Assembly (NCBI GenBank): GCA_020284085.1
Contig: JACEVL010000204.1
Span: 1,395,816-1,459,815 of the forward strand
Reading direction: 5' to 3'
DNA length: 64,000 nucleotides
Origin: Aporrectodea caliginosa
Taxonomy: Eukaryota > Annelida > Clitellata > Crassiclitellata > Lumbricidae
The position numbers and the translations under genes are program-made. Below are positions 11,526 to 25,648 of the stretch, in pieces (position 1 is the first letter of the stretch; each line of letters begins with the position of its first letter). The notes under the pieces were generated by a model that was not told the DNA's origin, did not search any database, and saw only the letters and a program-made list of their open reading frames with translations.

Positions 11526-13513
11526 CATCACTAATTTTTCTTATGATTATTATTATTATGATTATTATTATTACTGCTACTACTACTATTATTATTAGTA
11601 GTAGTATTACTATTATTACCATTATTACTACTAATATTATTATTATTATAGACATAGACCAAAACACTGCTTATAGCAGTAAAACGAACATTCTTGTATC
11701 CTGTGTAGGCCTATACAGATTACCATCAAGACGAACTCTTTATTGTAAATCTAACAGAACAAACGCGAAGCAAAATGCGGCAAACACTGATTCTGATGTA
11801 AATATTATTATTAATATTACTAATATCTTAGGCATATTTAGCATCTATATTACTAATAGACATAGGCACAAAACTGTTAGATCAGTCGATTACGACCAAT
11901 TATGTACTCTGCATAAGTGTACATAATATTATGTTCTTTCTAATGACGCCAATCATCGTCGATATGACGGCGTCGTTAAATAAACGAATTCAAGCCTTCG
12001 TAGCACATTACTGGCAATATGTTTTGTTTCATGATTTTTCGTCAAGCTAACTGGCCTCCTGACACGAATAGGGTCACAGATGTAATTATGTAATTAGCAA
12101 CTTCTATTGCGCCGGTGTCTAATGCATAAGGCGCATGGGATCAACCGATGGCGCACAGATTAGAAAGTCTGTCTATCACAAGATAACCAACACGTTTGTT
12201 TTAAAATCATCCATTGTTAAGCTCAGACAAAAATCCATGTTTAGCTATCAATGTCAAGGACGACAGGAGTAGAAATGAGGTGTGCGTTAAAATGAAACAT
12301 ATTAAATTCAATTAAGCTTACGTAGGCCTAGAACCTAAATTTTGATGATTATGACACGCTGCACGATAGGAAAGCAGCTTTGGTTTTTCTTGCCATTATA
12401 CAATATACATGTCTCATTTGAGATCAGTCGTGTGAAAAAGCCTTAAACTTACCCGATAAATGTCTCGAAGCAACTGCCATTTTTCTTACAGTTCACAAAT
12501 ATTATTAACAAACTTAGTGGCGAAATTACAATGGAGTGAAGTAAATGCACTCGTCATAGGGGCGCTAGACTGAAACGCGCTGCATTGTATGGCCGAATCC
12601 GTTTACACTTCACAAGACACAGTCTAATCGTAATCGTAAAGGTTCAAATAAATTATCTTAAGCCCTAATCTAAAAAAAATTAACGAAGAGTTCAATTTGG
12701 ATGAACATTTTTTTCTTGATGAAAGCTATATTCAGATCAAATATAAATTCAGGGTCATTCAAGGTCATTTCAAGGTCATAACAGACGAAATCTAACAAAA
12801 TCGAAGAAAAATTATAAGATCTCAGCCAATAATTGTTGAAATGTTTTTAATTCTTTTTCATTTTAGGGACAAAAAGGTCAATTTCAGACCCTGATTTTTC
12901 TTTGAAATTGACCTATTTGTCCTTAAAATAACTTTTGATCTCTTACATTTGGTATCCTTGTTTCTTATCACAGGTAGCCCTTATCAAGACGAGAAATACA
13001 AGAAAGAATTAACCATCACATGGACCGGCAGAGGTAGCACTTTCCTGATGTACGCAAAACGACTATTGTAAATATCCGTATACAACTATACATTCTTCGA
13101 AACATAGTAACATCACGAAAGACTAAAAACTCTATACATTTACTCGCCTACCTCAGTGAGCGCTCCGTGTAGCTACTAGCTAGACAATAATTCAAGTGCA
13201 AAATATTCAGTGACGGGAATTCATGTGCCAAACGCCTTCGGGCAATCGTCTCATACAGAAGACTTAATCGTCTTTCCTTGCGTTAGAGAGAACTAGCTTA
13301 GTATCATAAAGTCGTCGGGAAGTAGCTCGCTGCTTGTTGTTATTACAATTACAATTACAATTGATTTTTAATGTATGTTTAAAGACATCAAGTTAGAACA
13401 TAAAATGTTTTGCATTTTGACATTTATTACTAGGTGCATCAATATAGAATAAGTTGCCACTTTTATTTCTGATGGTATAATCCTTTATGTTCTAATGGTA
13501 AGGACAAGATATA
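10656..13513. other. Non-coding flank downstream of calpain B with microsatellite and fold-back remnant
   Basis: I see no supported gene. It contains tandem 'cggtaggtggcgctgc' units around 10675-10790, a long ATT-rich microsatellite (11374-11653), duplicated flank sequence (10950-12675), and from 12700 to 13010 a fragment of the 'caaggtcatttcaaggtca' fold-back family with an internal palindrome at about 12865-12925. Confidence 0.6.
11374..11653. repeat. (ATT)n compound microsatellite
   Basis: About 280 bp of ATT/TTA units interrupted by CTA and GTA triplets. Long open frames across it (poly-Ile, poly-Asn) are a by-product of the repeat. Confidence 0.97.
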
Positions 13514-13778
13514 TTTATTTATGGCATAGATTGTTCCATTTCATCAAAAATATTAATGTATTATCTGTCATAATTGTCATTGTCATTAACAACAAAATTA
13601 ATTATAATTGATTATCAATCTTCCTCGTCATCACGATTTCTTCGAAATTTTATATTATTAGCTGTTGTTTAAGAAATTTATCGAAGAAGAATAATTGACT
13701 TTGTTACAAAATCAAGTCATTGCTAAGTTGAAAACAATCGCAAGGCGAGCAACCAAGTTGAGTCATCGATAGCTCGCC

Positions 13779-14018
13779 TCAAGTGGAAAGCTCTGTTAGG
13801 ATTATTTTCGAATGTGTTTGGGCGGCTATCACAAGAGCGAATTTCTTCTCATCCGTTGGTTTTTCAGCGAAAACGAGAACAAGATATCGACCCGGAGACA
13901 ACATGTAATGGCCATTCGCTTCGGAAGAGTACATAAAAGGATGTGTTTTACCATCTATATCTTCAACCCGTGCATTTTTGCGAAGTATATCATTGGTCAC
14001 GGGAAAATCTGCGTCAAT
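13779..14018 (-). CDS. Calpain B, exon 15 (C2-like module 3, part c, stop)
   Basis: Terminal exon, 240 nt with stop, after TCTGTACAG. It encodes 79 residues containing GHYMLSPGRYLVLVFAEKP and KKFALVIAAQTHSKI, then ends. No penta-EF-hand or further domain follows. It closes the reading frame at residue 915. Confidence 0.87.
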   Translation of the reverse strand: MDADFPVTNDILRKNARVEDIDGKTHPFMYSSEANGHYMLSPGRYLVLVFAEKPTDEKKFALVIAAQTHSKIILTELST

Positions 14019-14116
14019 CTGTACAGAAACACATACATAATTATTTCATATTATGATTAATGATGATGACGATGATGATGATGATGATTAATATTATTAT
14101 TATTATTATTATTATT

Positions 14117-14184
<68 letters not shown>

Positions 14185-14185
14185 T

Positions 14186-14225
<40 letters not shown>

Positions 14226-17200
14226 AGGCTAAGTCGCAAAAGGTCAATATCCAGAAGATCAGTCTGCTGAGACACAGAAACAGCCTATTATGGTGTATGC
14301 ATAAGCAATCCGAAAGGGCTGCGTTTTAAAGTGAGCAAGAAATGACACACGCGACTGATCAGAAGCAGCATGTACAGATTGTAGGTCCAGCAACCGAGAC
14401 AAATACGTCAAGATCTGATCATTATAATTATTACAGGTTTGACGCCCGCGGGCTCATATCATCATCGAAGTTATTTTTACTATCTTAGGACGGGAAAACA
14501 TCTGGTTTTGTTATATGTAGCATCACGTTGGTTTTCAAAGCCGAAACCAATAACCTGGAAAGTATATCCTAAATGGTAGATTAAAAAAGCCAGCGAAAGA
14601 AGGGGAATGTTTCCCCTTTCGTACAAATCGCATCGTGAAATCATGAAAGTCGATAGCAGTTGCACATGCACAATTATTCTGAGTGAAGAATTAATTTAGT
14701 AAGGTGGGTTGCCACCCTCAGGCACTGAACCGTATATGATTCTAAGGTCTTGAAATATTTGTCAATATAGGCCTACTGCATCCAAAGCTAGCTATAATTT
14801 GCCGGTATCAGTTACTTAACAAGGGACAGAATTCAAATAATAGACAAAGTCATTTTTGTCATCTAATTCAAATAAAGACTTTTAATCAACTTACTTGAAT
14901 GATGTGGCATCCAATAGCGCAGATTGGATCTATGTTCTCTTGTAATACAGAAATAAGAACTGGTTGATTGGCATTACCTGTTGTAAATGTAAAGAATGTA
15001 TATCATGGTTATAGGTCTGATTAATGTAGTCGATTGCTAAGCTGCGATACTGTAATATAGAAATCGTTGAAAGCAGTGTTCTTGTGTCAACAAAAGCAAA
15101 AGCTTTTGGTTGCCAACTGTATGCTAGACATGATTCATCCATTATAATGAACTCTACTGCGCTATTATAATAGTGTGAATGCCTATGTATCTCAATAACA
15201 AACCTGTAATAATTTTATCATTCTGCTAGCAGATTTCTTTTTATACAGAGACATAGATTTTACTCTGCAACAACCTTGTAATAGGAACGTATTTCATATC
15301 AATTACCCACCGTGCGAAACAAACTCGCCTGTAACGGAAAGTCCATACTGTGGATTTCTGTCGAACGAGTTGTTGCTAATCTGGCCTCCAGCTGACAGAT
15401 TCTTCACCCATTCGCCAAACACGATATCTACTTTCTCTACAATTTCAACACAAGTTGTAAGTTTTAAAACAACTTTTCTTCAGTCAAATAAATCCGGGTC
15501 CAAGCTTTTTAGATGTGGTTCTAGCTAAGACGATAAGTGAATAAGCTCAGCGCTCGTGAATAAGCTGGTGTCCTGCGCTTGGCTTTCGAGTGGCGCTTTA
15601 TAAGTTTGGAGATTACGATTACGATTACGGTGATACAGTAATAAATTGAATGAAACTTGTATGTATGTAAGTCTGCATAATGCATATGGATATGCATACA
15701 CGCATGTATGTATGTACGCATGCATGTTTGCGTTTATGTTGGCCTATGCAATGTGCACACGCTCGAGTTTTTCTTCACCTAACAATTACAGACCAATTTA
15801 CGTTGAAAAATCTTAATAGAAATTCTTCCACGTGAGTAAGAAATAGCTGATTAATTACACGATTCGGAAAATGACACTACTACAAATTTAACCAGTTAAT
15901 TTGTGTATGACTTGTAATAAGCTATGATTCTAGACCAACGGACCGCTTTTGAACAATGCTCGACGATTGCTCGTGTCTTTTTATGCTATATTGAACAAAT
16001 ACTTTACTTCATGACCAATTTACCTAACTTGAAGATTTGATTTCCATGTTCCAAACTGTTTTCAGCTTTTCGTACAAACATAACTGGATTTTCGGTATCA
16101 GACCTAAAAGCGCAATAAATGCTGATATGCCTGAGAAAGAAGAAGGGATGGAAGAAGAAGAGGAACAACAACAACAACAACAACAACAACAGTACGAACA
16201 AGAACAACAGCGATAACAATAGCAAGAGTAAGAGCAGTCATTTAAATTAACCCCGAGAGCAAATTCCTAGGCAATAGCTGTAAGAGGGTTAATTTTTAAG
16301 CAGCGGCATATCTATGAGAGCTAGAGGCCAACCCTCCGTCGCTGCTTATTGTTTCCTCCGACAACGTACCTACTAGAGATATAGTGGTACTAATTATAGC
16401 TGAGTTGGCTAGAGGGCATAAGTGGAATATGCTTGAATATTGATCAATATTAAATGTTTGCCCATCCACTAGGCCCTATATCTACATATAAGTTGGCTTT
16501 CAGTAGCAGGGTTAATGGTTATTCATGGTTCAACTGGCACAACAGACAGGTTCGGTAATCGGTTAAGAATGTAACAAATCGTTTATCCATTTATTTATTC
16601 ATATCACTGAAGTAGCTTCGCCTTAATATATATCTAATCCAGTCCAGATTAGTCACAGTCCAGCATTGGCGAAATAGAACAGTTCTATGTGCTGATGACA
16701 AGGATGCTTAGCGAAAACGACACAGATCGGGAGAGGCTATCTGACTATCATACTAGGTCGCCGCTGCGATAATCAAAGTTCGCTGATGTAATTGTGCCAA
16801 AACTAAAATGGGTGATCGGGTCTTTCGAATCGCTGGTCCACGTTCCTGAAAAAGTCTTCATGCACCAATTCAGGAGGCCAGAAACTTTTATGCTTAAAAT
16901 ACCAGTTAAAATGTATTTGGTGTGGCAGATAGTTTCCCCAAGACGGCTTCTAGATGATGTATTCGCTGATGCTGCATGAACCATCGGACCATCGGGGAAC
17001 TTACATGTATGGTTGGCGCATATTGACGGAGAGCTATATATACAGATTCAAAGTAAACGTTTGGCAAAGCAGACTATACAATTGTTGAAAAGTATCTTAT
17101 ATCACGAAGTAGGTAACTGCGCAGCAGGAAGATGCATGAACTTATGTCCAACTAATGAACCTGCCAAACCTGTTCAACAATGTTTCGTTTCTTACCTGCA

Positions 17201-20200
17201 TTGAACCTGACTGGAGGTCGAAATTGTAATGCAGAATTCGCAGGCAATCGATTCTTCATCGTAGAAGAATGGCAATAGAAGATAATTTCCCGGCATCAGT
17301 TCATATTTAAACAGAGGTAATTTCCGACAAATTGTCTAGCGCAGAGTAGGTCTCTTGAAGATGCGCTATATAAATTCTTAGAATGAATGAATTCCCAGAA
17401 TGAATGAGGAAACCTGTGCAAGAATGTTTTTACCTGCATTGCACCTGACAAGAAGCCAAAATTCTAATGCAGAATTCGCAGGCAATCGATTCTTCGTCGT
17501 GGAAGAATGGCAATAGGAGATAATTTCCAGGTATCAGTTCATATTTAAACAAACAATCGCCGACATATAAAGACTTTTCCTTCTCAGGTATTTGCTTCAT
17601 TGACCTCCAAAGTCGTTTCTCTATTAGTTGATCCTTTTCAATCTGTAAAGACGTACGCTTCAGTGCAACGTCAAGCGAGATATTAAATCATTTTCACAAG
17701 ATAGGCTACTATTGTTAAAATGGTCGTTGTTGTTTAGCGCTTCAGCATAAAGATCGCTCGAACTCTGAAGCAATGCAAGAGGGGACTGTCAAGTGTGGTG
17801 CAGTATAAAGTGCAGACCGTATCTTTCGGCTCAAAGCATCTCATATTTACCCAGTCCACTTGGTAATCAAGAGCAGGAAACACGAAAGTCGGCTATGCAT
17901 TAAATAAACAAGTATTAATATTTCATTAATCGATATTTGTAAGTATGCGTGATTGTAATCGTATGTACAAGTGCAGAGAAACAAATGATGATGAAGTATT
18001 CAATTATAGGAAGCAGATACGAATAAAGAGAATGCGATTTAAGAAAAGGAGGAAGGTGAGACATTAGCGTATAAATTATACCCTGAAAACATCAATATCG
18101 GACTTTGGAATCCTGTTCACATCCTGATTGCACCGCAATTGAAGAAGGACCGTTGCTTGTTGTCCAGTACTATTGATATCTGGCAAATGTCACCACAAAA
18201 TCAAATGAACAAGCTTACATTAGATTTACTAATAGCCAGATATTCATTCTTAATACCAAGTACATGTGTATTAACTTGCTACTGGATGTAAATTCAAACT
18301 CAATTCAATTTATCTTTTATACGGAACGACAAAGAATTTTGCAATTCAAATAACGTGCCACGAAGGTGAGAGGTTAACCCATTAATAATTTTATTATAAT
18401 TGGTTAATATAAAAAATAATAAAATCTTCAACTTTAAAGGGTCAAAATAGTATAAGCTTTCGTTAGCCACTAGTCATCATCGTTAATCGTTTGCTAATGT
18501 AAAACTGTAGATCTACCTGGAATTGTCAAGATAAATTTCGGATTTCTCATTTTAGTCTTTGTGTGTCCAGCCGCCGTTTCGCCTTTCCATTCGCCGAACA
18601 AATTCAAGATACAGGCAGCTGAGAAAAAATAGAACGTAATGAAGTTTTAAGCATTGACAAATAACATACAATGACCGAGATAGACCAGACAGTTCAAACG
18701 ATCTACTTCTTGTCGCAATATGAAAAACTTTCGCAGTGGGAGAGACTAGTTTATATGAAGCAAACCTTGTTCTGGTTTAATCTAGAATTTTAGCTAGCCT
18801 TAGTAGGAATTTCGAAATACGGTACGTAACCATTAGTTGGAACTGCATAAAGCTAAACAACGTTTAACTACCTTGCATGAAGAAATCTGATGTTCGTTTG
18901 CACTGATGTCTTGAAACTATTAAACTGGAATGCTGGTATTAGAAATCGCTCCGCTTCTGTATTAAATGTATGTCTGGCTCTTTATAATTATAGGCCTAGA
19001 GCCAAAACCAAGTTGCGCAAATCAACGTGGTAGGCTAAATGCGCAAATATATCGTCTTTTCTTAATTGGTTGACAAGAAGTCGTTTAGGTTAACAGTCTA
19101 TTTCCAGTTAGGCCTATATTTTTAATCAAACAAATAATTTAATTCTTGTAAAAATATATAAAACAATTTCCGTGCTAAGCGTTCTTGTTTCCTTAATCTG
19201 ATATAAATTTCCGAATGTCACTATGATTTGGTTGACTTAGTTGAGTTAAATTTCTAATATATTCTATCGTAAGCGCTAATTACGGCAGGCCTATTAATAT
19301 TTTGACCGAAAACAGCTAATGAATATTACCACTGTCTTTGTCGCCAAATGCATGAGGCCACGTTCCATGAAAAGCAGTTGGATATTCATTCATTTGACTG
19401 CGAAATGAGAATCACAATTATCATGTAGATTATAAACTTCATCTCTTTTAAATTACTAAACCAAACATTTCTCTTTAACTACTTTGAATTCGACATTCGG
19501 CAGATTAAGTACCATCCCCTCTGACCTTCGGGCCACCTAACACATTGATCGACTCATCGGCCCATGTACCAGCTCTCTCCATGCCCTGAGGCTTCTGCGA
19601 TCCCTTGGTCTCCCACCTGCGGCGCTTTATGGTGCTGCAAGGGCAACAATTATAATTATATGACGTCTCTTTAATGCTGCCCTGGCATGTTGGGGCCTCG
19701 CTTCAGCCGGGGACTGTTTGAGGCTCGAGCGCTTCCTGAACAAAATGAATCGCATGAACTTCATGACATTTAAGCTCCGAGTGGATCGAATCATTGATTT
19801 GAGTTATTCTTTTACCTGTTTGCTCTGACCGATAAGGGTTACATTCCAGAAGACATTGCACTTAAAGAGTAACACCGTTCAAGGTCATTTCAAAAGGTCA
19901 AAATCAAGTAAATATGGCCGTAACTTATCGAAATGGTGTTTTATTTGGGTGGTTCCGAGTTATGGTCATTTTACATTGATCTGGACCTTTGTTTTGCCAT
20001 TTGCTGGACTACATACAACCTTATATAAAAACTATGATTTGGCGATATCATTAAAACTCATTAAATGTCGGCTGTTTAAATGTAGGCCTATTAAACTACA
20101 GATTTCAACAACTTTAAGCATAAATTGAAATATAATAGGAAATAATTTAGAAATCGCTTCAGGCTTACAATTATTGTGAAGAATCACTGAAGATTAGATA

Positions 20201-23200
20201 TAATTATTCATTTATTTCTAAACGTGTCACTTTCATTGTTAGAAAATACGGAAGCAAAAAGCAATACTCGCTGTGACCTGCATCTGGCATTCACATTCGT
20301 AAAGATCCTGACACAGAACGATTTGCTAACAGGTGGCTTTACTTGGCTGTCGTAAAAGTAAGGTAGCAGCAGATGATCGCCTGGTGATAATTTGCACAGA
20401 TATGTCGTGGTACGACTTCCAATGTGTTTTTTCTCCACTGTCTGTTTGTTCAGGCTCATCCACAAACGATTGCCTCGAACTTCTTCCTTTTCTATCTGTT
20501 AGATTAATGTGAGGATACTTTATTACCATAACCATAACAATAACTACACTTTTTATTGAACCAATGAAACAAACCCATTGTTTCGTGACTCTTCTTTTTC
20601 TATCTGTTAAATTAATTCAAGAATAGTTTATTAGCAGAACGCATTTGGCAATTCCTGGATATAAAATATTATAATAGTTTGCTCATGGAAATTGTATTGT
20701 ATCGCAACCTTTCTGTAAAACATATCGCATCCCTATCATTCTGAGACTATTATAGCGCCCATATTCCTATACGGATCCAATTTGATGCTCATGACAATGC
20801 TGACAGAGATGAGGCATTGCTGCGATAAAATCAATATTAGGTTCGACGCTTTTTCGATTGCATGAGTAATTTATAGATGTGTGAATATAGACTATAAATT
20901 CTTGAAATGAATGAATGGTTGTACCTTATATATGTCGATCACACCGATCAATTCGTCATTATCGTCTTTGCTGTTCGCCGGATTTTCAAACTGTCGTGTC
21001 ACCTCTATCACGACAGACAATGCTTTCGCGTTATTCTGCCCTATAACAACAATTCACAATCATTATTGTGAAAACGTTAAGTTTGTACAAATGAAACTCG
21101 GGCGAATTAGGCTTATAAGATTATGATCAATGATAGATCTTAAGCACTTTCTTTTGTTATTTTAATTACAAATTCTGCACAGATTTTAAGCATTTTCTTG
21201 GGGCTAAATATGGTTCAGATCGTGGTATCTGATCATGTCTACCCACGGAACTCATGTTAGAGTACTATCCTTACTTGCTGCTGCTTACCTACCAGACCGG
21301 AATTCGCTCATATACAAATTATATTGCCAAATACAGCTAGTCTCTTGTAATATCATAATACGCCACAAACAATTAAATTCGTAAGGAGCTGGAATTTTCT
21401 GCTGCTGGGCTGCCGGATATCCGACATGCAGACTGTTGACAGGTTAAAGCGTTTAACCACCGAATACCTCACCTTAAGTGCAGACATGCGTAAGCATGCA
21501 GCTGCAATTATTGTAGATAGTGTTACGAATATATGCCTAATAGAAGTATTGGTGATATACGACTTGAAAAGACTTTTGGAGAAGTATAACTTAACCGATT
21601 TAACCATATAATCGATGTTTAAGGCTGAATAAACTGTCACTGTGCTTTGTCTGTGTCTTTACCTGGAATCGTTAGAATGAATCGCGGATTTCTCATTTTG
21701 TTCTTTTCTTGGTTTCCAGCAGATGTTGCACCATGCCATTCACCAAGAATGTTGATAACCTTATCTAAAAATGTAACGCCAACTACTCATGTAGATCATA
21801 GAGCCGTTTCCACAATCCATGTACTATGAGATATCTCGTTAGCTGGTCCGAATGCTTGGAACACGCTGTCAATTTTTATCTGTCTGTTCATTACTTTAGT
21901 GTCTGTTCAGTGCTTGATTCATAACTCATATGCATCAACGTCCGCGCAAAATACAGATATCAGTTTGCAGTTGGCTGGAAGTCTCCAGAGGATTAATGAT
22001 TATGGAATGTGGTTTCACTTCCGTGCGACCAGAAACTCAGTTCTAGGGCAATTAAATGATTGCACTATGCATTATAATAAGCTAAGATTAGATTGCAATC
22101 TCCCGCTTGTTCAGCCTACTGAATTTTGCAATCTTTATCGTAAGTGAAAGTCTTAGCTTACAGCTTTCGTTTAGAGATAGGAAATCCAAATATTAACAGT
22201 TGGGGCAGGCAGTATAGTCTACGGCGCGGAGTTTGTTCCAGTGACTATAAACTAGTTTCTAATGTTTCGACGTTTCAACGTTATATAACCTTAGCCCAAA
22301 TAGTTTAGAGTTAATATTTGTAAACATATGCAAATCATATACACTGTAAAATACTTACCTAATCCGTCCTCTTTTCTAAACCCATCTTTGTCAAAATTTG
22401 GAATCCTGTCGCAGATATACAGGTTTACAAAGAGTTGGAAGAAGTCTTCCATGCAAACCCAGAACTCTCCTCCTTTGTCAATATGAACGTTATGTTGCTG
22501 TCGCAAGGTTTCGTCGACTTCCTTCCATTCCTTCGATGTGTACGACCAACGACCTTTCCATTCACCATCGTTTACTCGTTTCCCGGTTTTATCCTTCTCT
22601 CCCCAAGGATTTCTTATCCTTAGTAGCTTGGTAACTTGTTTCTGATGTTCTATCTGCTCAAAACATGCAACAGTTGGTCAATTTGGGACAGCGGTCGTCA
22701 TTCGAACATGAACTCAAGGGTTCCACAACTGAAGTCAAGACACAACATAACAATCCAGCTTTCTCCAGCGGCCTACACATAAAGATTTCTTACTGCAGTT
22801 TCACTGGATGCGACTTTCTTTTGATGTTTTGAGCATTATGATAAAGGCGTTGAAGAACTCATTAGATTAGGATAGATTAAATCAAAACAGATTAGACTAT
22901 ACTAAACCAGATAAATATGCTGAAAATCACTAAAAGCGCCAGAATTAAACAACAGCGATTCGACACCTGAGCATTAAATAGCCTACAACCTGGTGATAAA
23001 GTCCAAAACGGCTTAACCTAAATATTAAAATAAAATCAACATCAATGTGTAGTTTGGACAAGCCTGTTCGCTCACTGTATGCCTACTGGCTCGCCAGTTT
23101 CTTAGTCACGTAAAACCTTAACCCAAATTGTCATTATTTTGAATTGCGTTGAAAATCGCAGAAGACAAAAACGATCTTCTGAAACTGGCGTTTTTTTAAT

Positions 23201-25616
23201 GCACGAATATCAGTTCAACTCATATTGGCGATGAAATTACACAATGCACCGATATGATACAACGGCTTACCTTCAGGACGCCGGTAACAGAATAAGTATG
23301 ATTCGGCACCAGGCCCTTTAATTGACACTCAGCTACTTCCTGTAATTTAAAACTATATCAATAAAGCAACAGTGGAGGCATTTAGCAATTCAGATTAAAC
23401 TGAACTGTTTCCGGCCACTCGCATACCCAGTAACGTCTCATTTAAATTTAGTAATTGTTGAATAATAGTATTATTTTAAATTAAACACTGCATCTCTCTT
23501 TAGAGGCTACCCTTCCTTTGATCAGCATCTTCTGGAAAGTATGCTGCTCCTGGTTCACGTCATGTCTTTGGCTGCCATTTATTCATACAATAAGACTTAG
23601 TTGTAACGCCAGCTAAATCTATCTACCGCCTCTTGATTGGAGACTCTCGCTGAAACTATACAATCCTCTCCAAAGTGCCAACTTTTCTGTCCAATCTGTT
23701 TATGGTTCATACTCTGCCAGCATCCCGAATAAACAATTGGTAGAAGCCTTACGAGACCTAATACGGCTCATACGGAAAGATTTACCCCGTATGGCTTCAC
23801 AATGGCATGCTGGCTGGGTAATGTTATTTGTTTCGTAGTCAATCAAATCGTTCTTTATTGTTTCAAAATTTTAGTTACAGTCTATGAGAACAGCACATTT
23901 GAAAACAAACAATTATTAAAGAGTAGGTACAAATTGGTTGGGTGCATAGTGAAGAGAAACAATGGGAGAACCAAAAGGGACCTGAGTCCCGCTAGGCAGG
24001 AACCCCCAAGCAGTGATATAGGATCAGTTGTACATGACAATTTCCAGTGCTGACAACCAAAAGTTACAAAAATTTTAAACAAAATATTATAGTGATACGA
24101 GGAGTCAGACACCATGATGCATATTTCTAAACAGTGAATTACCGGGGGTACTTGAACCGAGTTCTACAACAATTTCATGTTATTCCTAACTATTCTTAAC
24201 TAACAACAACATACCTAATCATTATACAACAACCAGCAGGAGGAGGAGAATTAAGTGAAAAATCAGTATGGTAGGCAAATTTAGAGCAGGTATTTGAAAG
24301 GTACATGTAGTCGAGGAGAGAAGAATTCTTAGTAGAGCCCACATTCATTTCAATTGGTAGATAGGAGGTGCATTCTTAAAGCATTTTTGAAGGAAGCTAA
24401 GATATTTAAGCTGCGTATCTCCCAAGGCAGATTATTCCAAGTCATAGGACCATTGTGCTTGATCGAGTGTTTCCTGTAATTTGTTCGAAATCTGACTGGG
24501 CGAAGATTTTCCTTGGTCCTTGTGTTGTAATTATGTATCTCATTAAAAAAAGTGAAGTAATCTTTAAAATTCAATGGTAAGGCTTTGTAGTGGATCCGTT
24601 CACGCCCCGGACGTGAGCGGAATCCAAGCACCTACATTCACGCCCGTCTCGCTATTGGCATGTCACGTGAATTTGCTAACTTCGCTGGGATTTTTAAATG
24701 GCGGACATCTTGAGGGTCGTTTAAAGTCAGGTTCGGCGTCGTGAGGGTCGGGTAGGGTCAGGTTAGGCGCCGTGAGGGTCGGTTAGGGTCGGGGTTAGGG
24801 TTAGGGTTAGTGTCGTAATTAGAAAATATAGTCAACAATCTTCCACCGCAATCGGGAATGTTTATCGGTCGGCTCCTTTTACCTCCACAAAATCATGTGA
24901 CATGCATTGGCCAATTGCGTGGCGGACGTGATTCAAATCCTGTGTATACAATCACGTCGGACGTGACTCTATCCACGATCTATTTGTTTTGCCATGCTTC
25001 AATGCACACTTCTGAACTTTATATATGGGAAAGCGAAAGCGGCATCATCAAATTTAAGATATAGGCTATGCATATGTATCTATGAATGATTTTACATATG
25101 CAATGTGTGCACTGTGCATGCTTCTATGTATAGTAGGCTATGCATACATATGTATTTGTGTGCTGTATATTCAGGTACGTATGCGTGAATGTCTAAATAT
25201 AATTATATACACACGCGTGCACGATGCATGTATTATTATTATTGAATAAATTTGTAACGCGCAAGGTCACACCGAAATGTGAATCTGAAGAAGGAAGAGA
25301 AAGATTGTATTGTATTCAATTGTACTGTATTTAAAGATGTATAAAGCGCCTCTCACAGTGGCCACCAATTAGAGGCGCTCCCATTACGAAAGTGACCGAG
25401 AATAAAGACAAGTTTTGAGGTAGCGAAAAGATGTAGCAGGGCCACTGGATAGTATGGTGGTGCGAAATCGTTAAGGGGTCATTAAAGTTGATTCCATAGC
25501 GAAGAACCAAAGCAGGCCCTTGTAATCTTCAGTAGTTGTTAATTTATAATAAACATTTAATAATTATGTCTTATGATTATACAAGTCACTTATTAATCTA
25601 ATCCTTAGCGCTATCT

Positions 25617-25648
<32 letters not shown>

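Larger units (their letters stand above)
160..12675. repeat. Segmental duplication, left copy (5' half of calpain A and its upstream flank)
   Basis: Collinear homology with 26680-41405 can be followed through coding exons and through non-coding DNA. Examples: 5641-6400 with 30770-32470; 8755-9440 with 32565-33250; 9440-9820 plus 10656-10950 with 33300-33780 plus 34760-34870; 10950-11360 with 34870-35360; 12000-12675 with 35370-41405. Interruptions are mostly mobile elements present in only one copy. The distance between the two start codons is 25.15 kb. Confidence 0.88.

Noticed and set aside
15309..15330. A GC-type donor (ACAG|GCGAG) for calpain exon 13
   Set aside because: It is in the right phase, but a canonical GT donor 19 nt downstream (CACG|GTGGGT) gives the same phase and a more family-like length.
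16748..16984. 78-codon minus-strand frame (NWCMKTFSGTWTSD...) as a calpain linker exon
   Set aside because: It shares a GTW with the first linker, but no splice sites give the required 1/1 phase. The exon at 16024-16103 does.
17013..17204. 63-codon plus-strand frame and other isolated short frames without motifs
   Set aside because: No homology, no splice context, and overlapping minus-strand calpain introns or exons.
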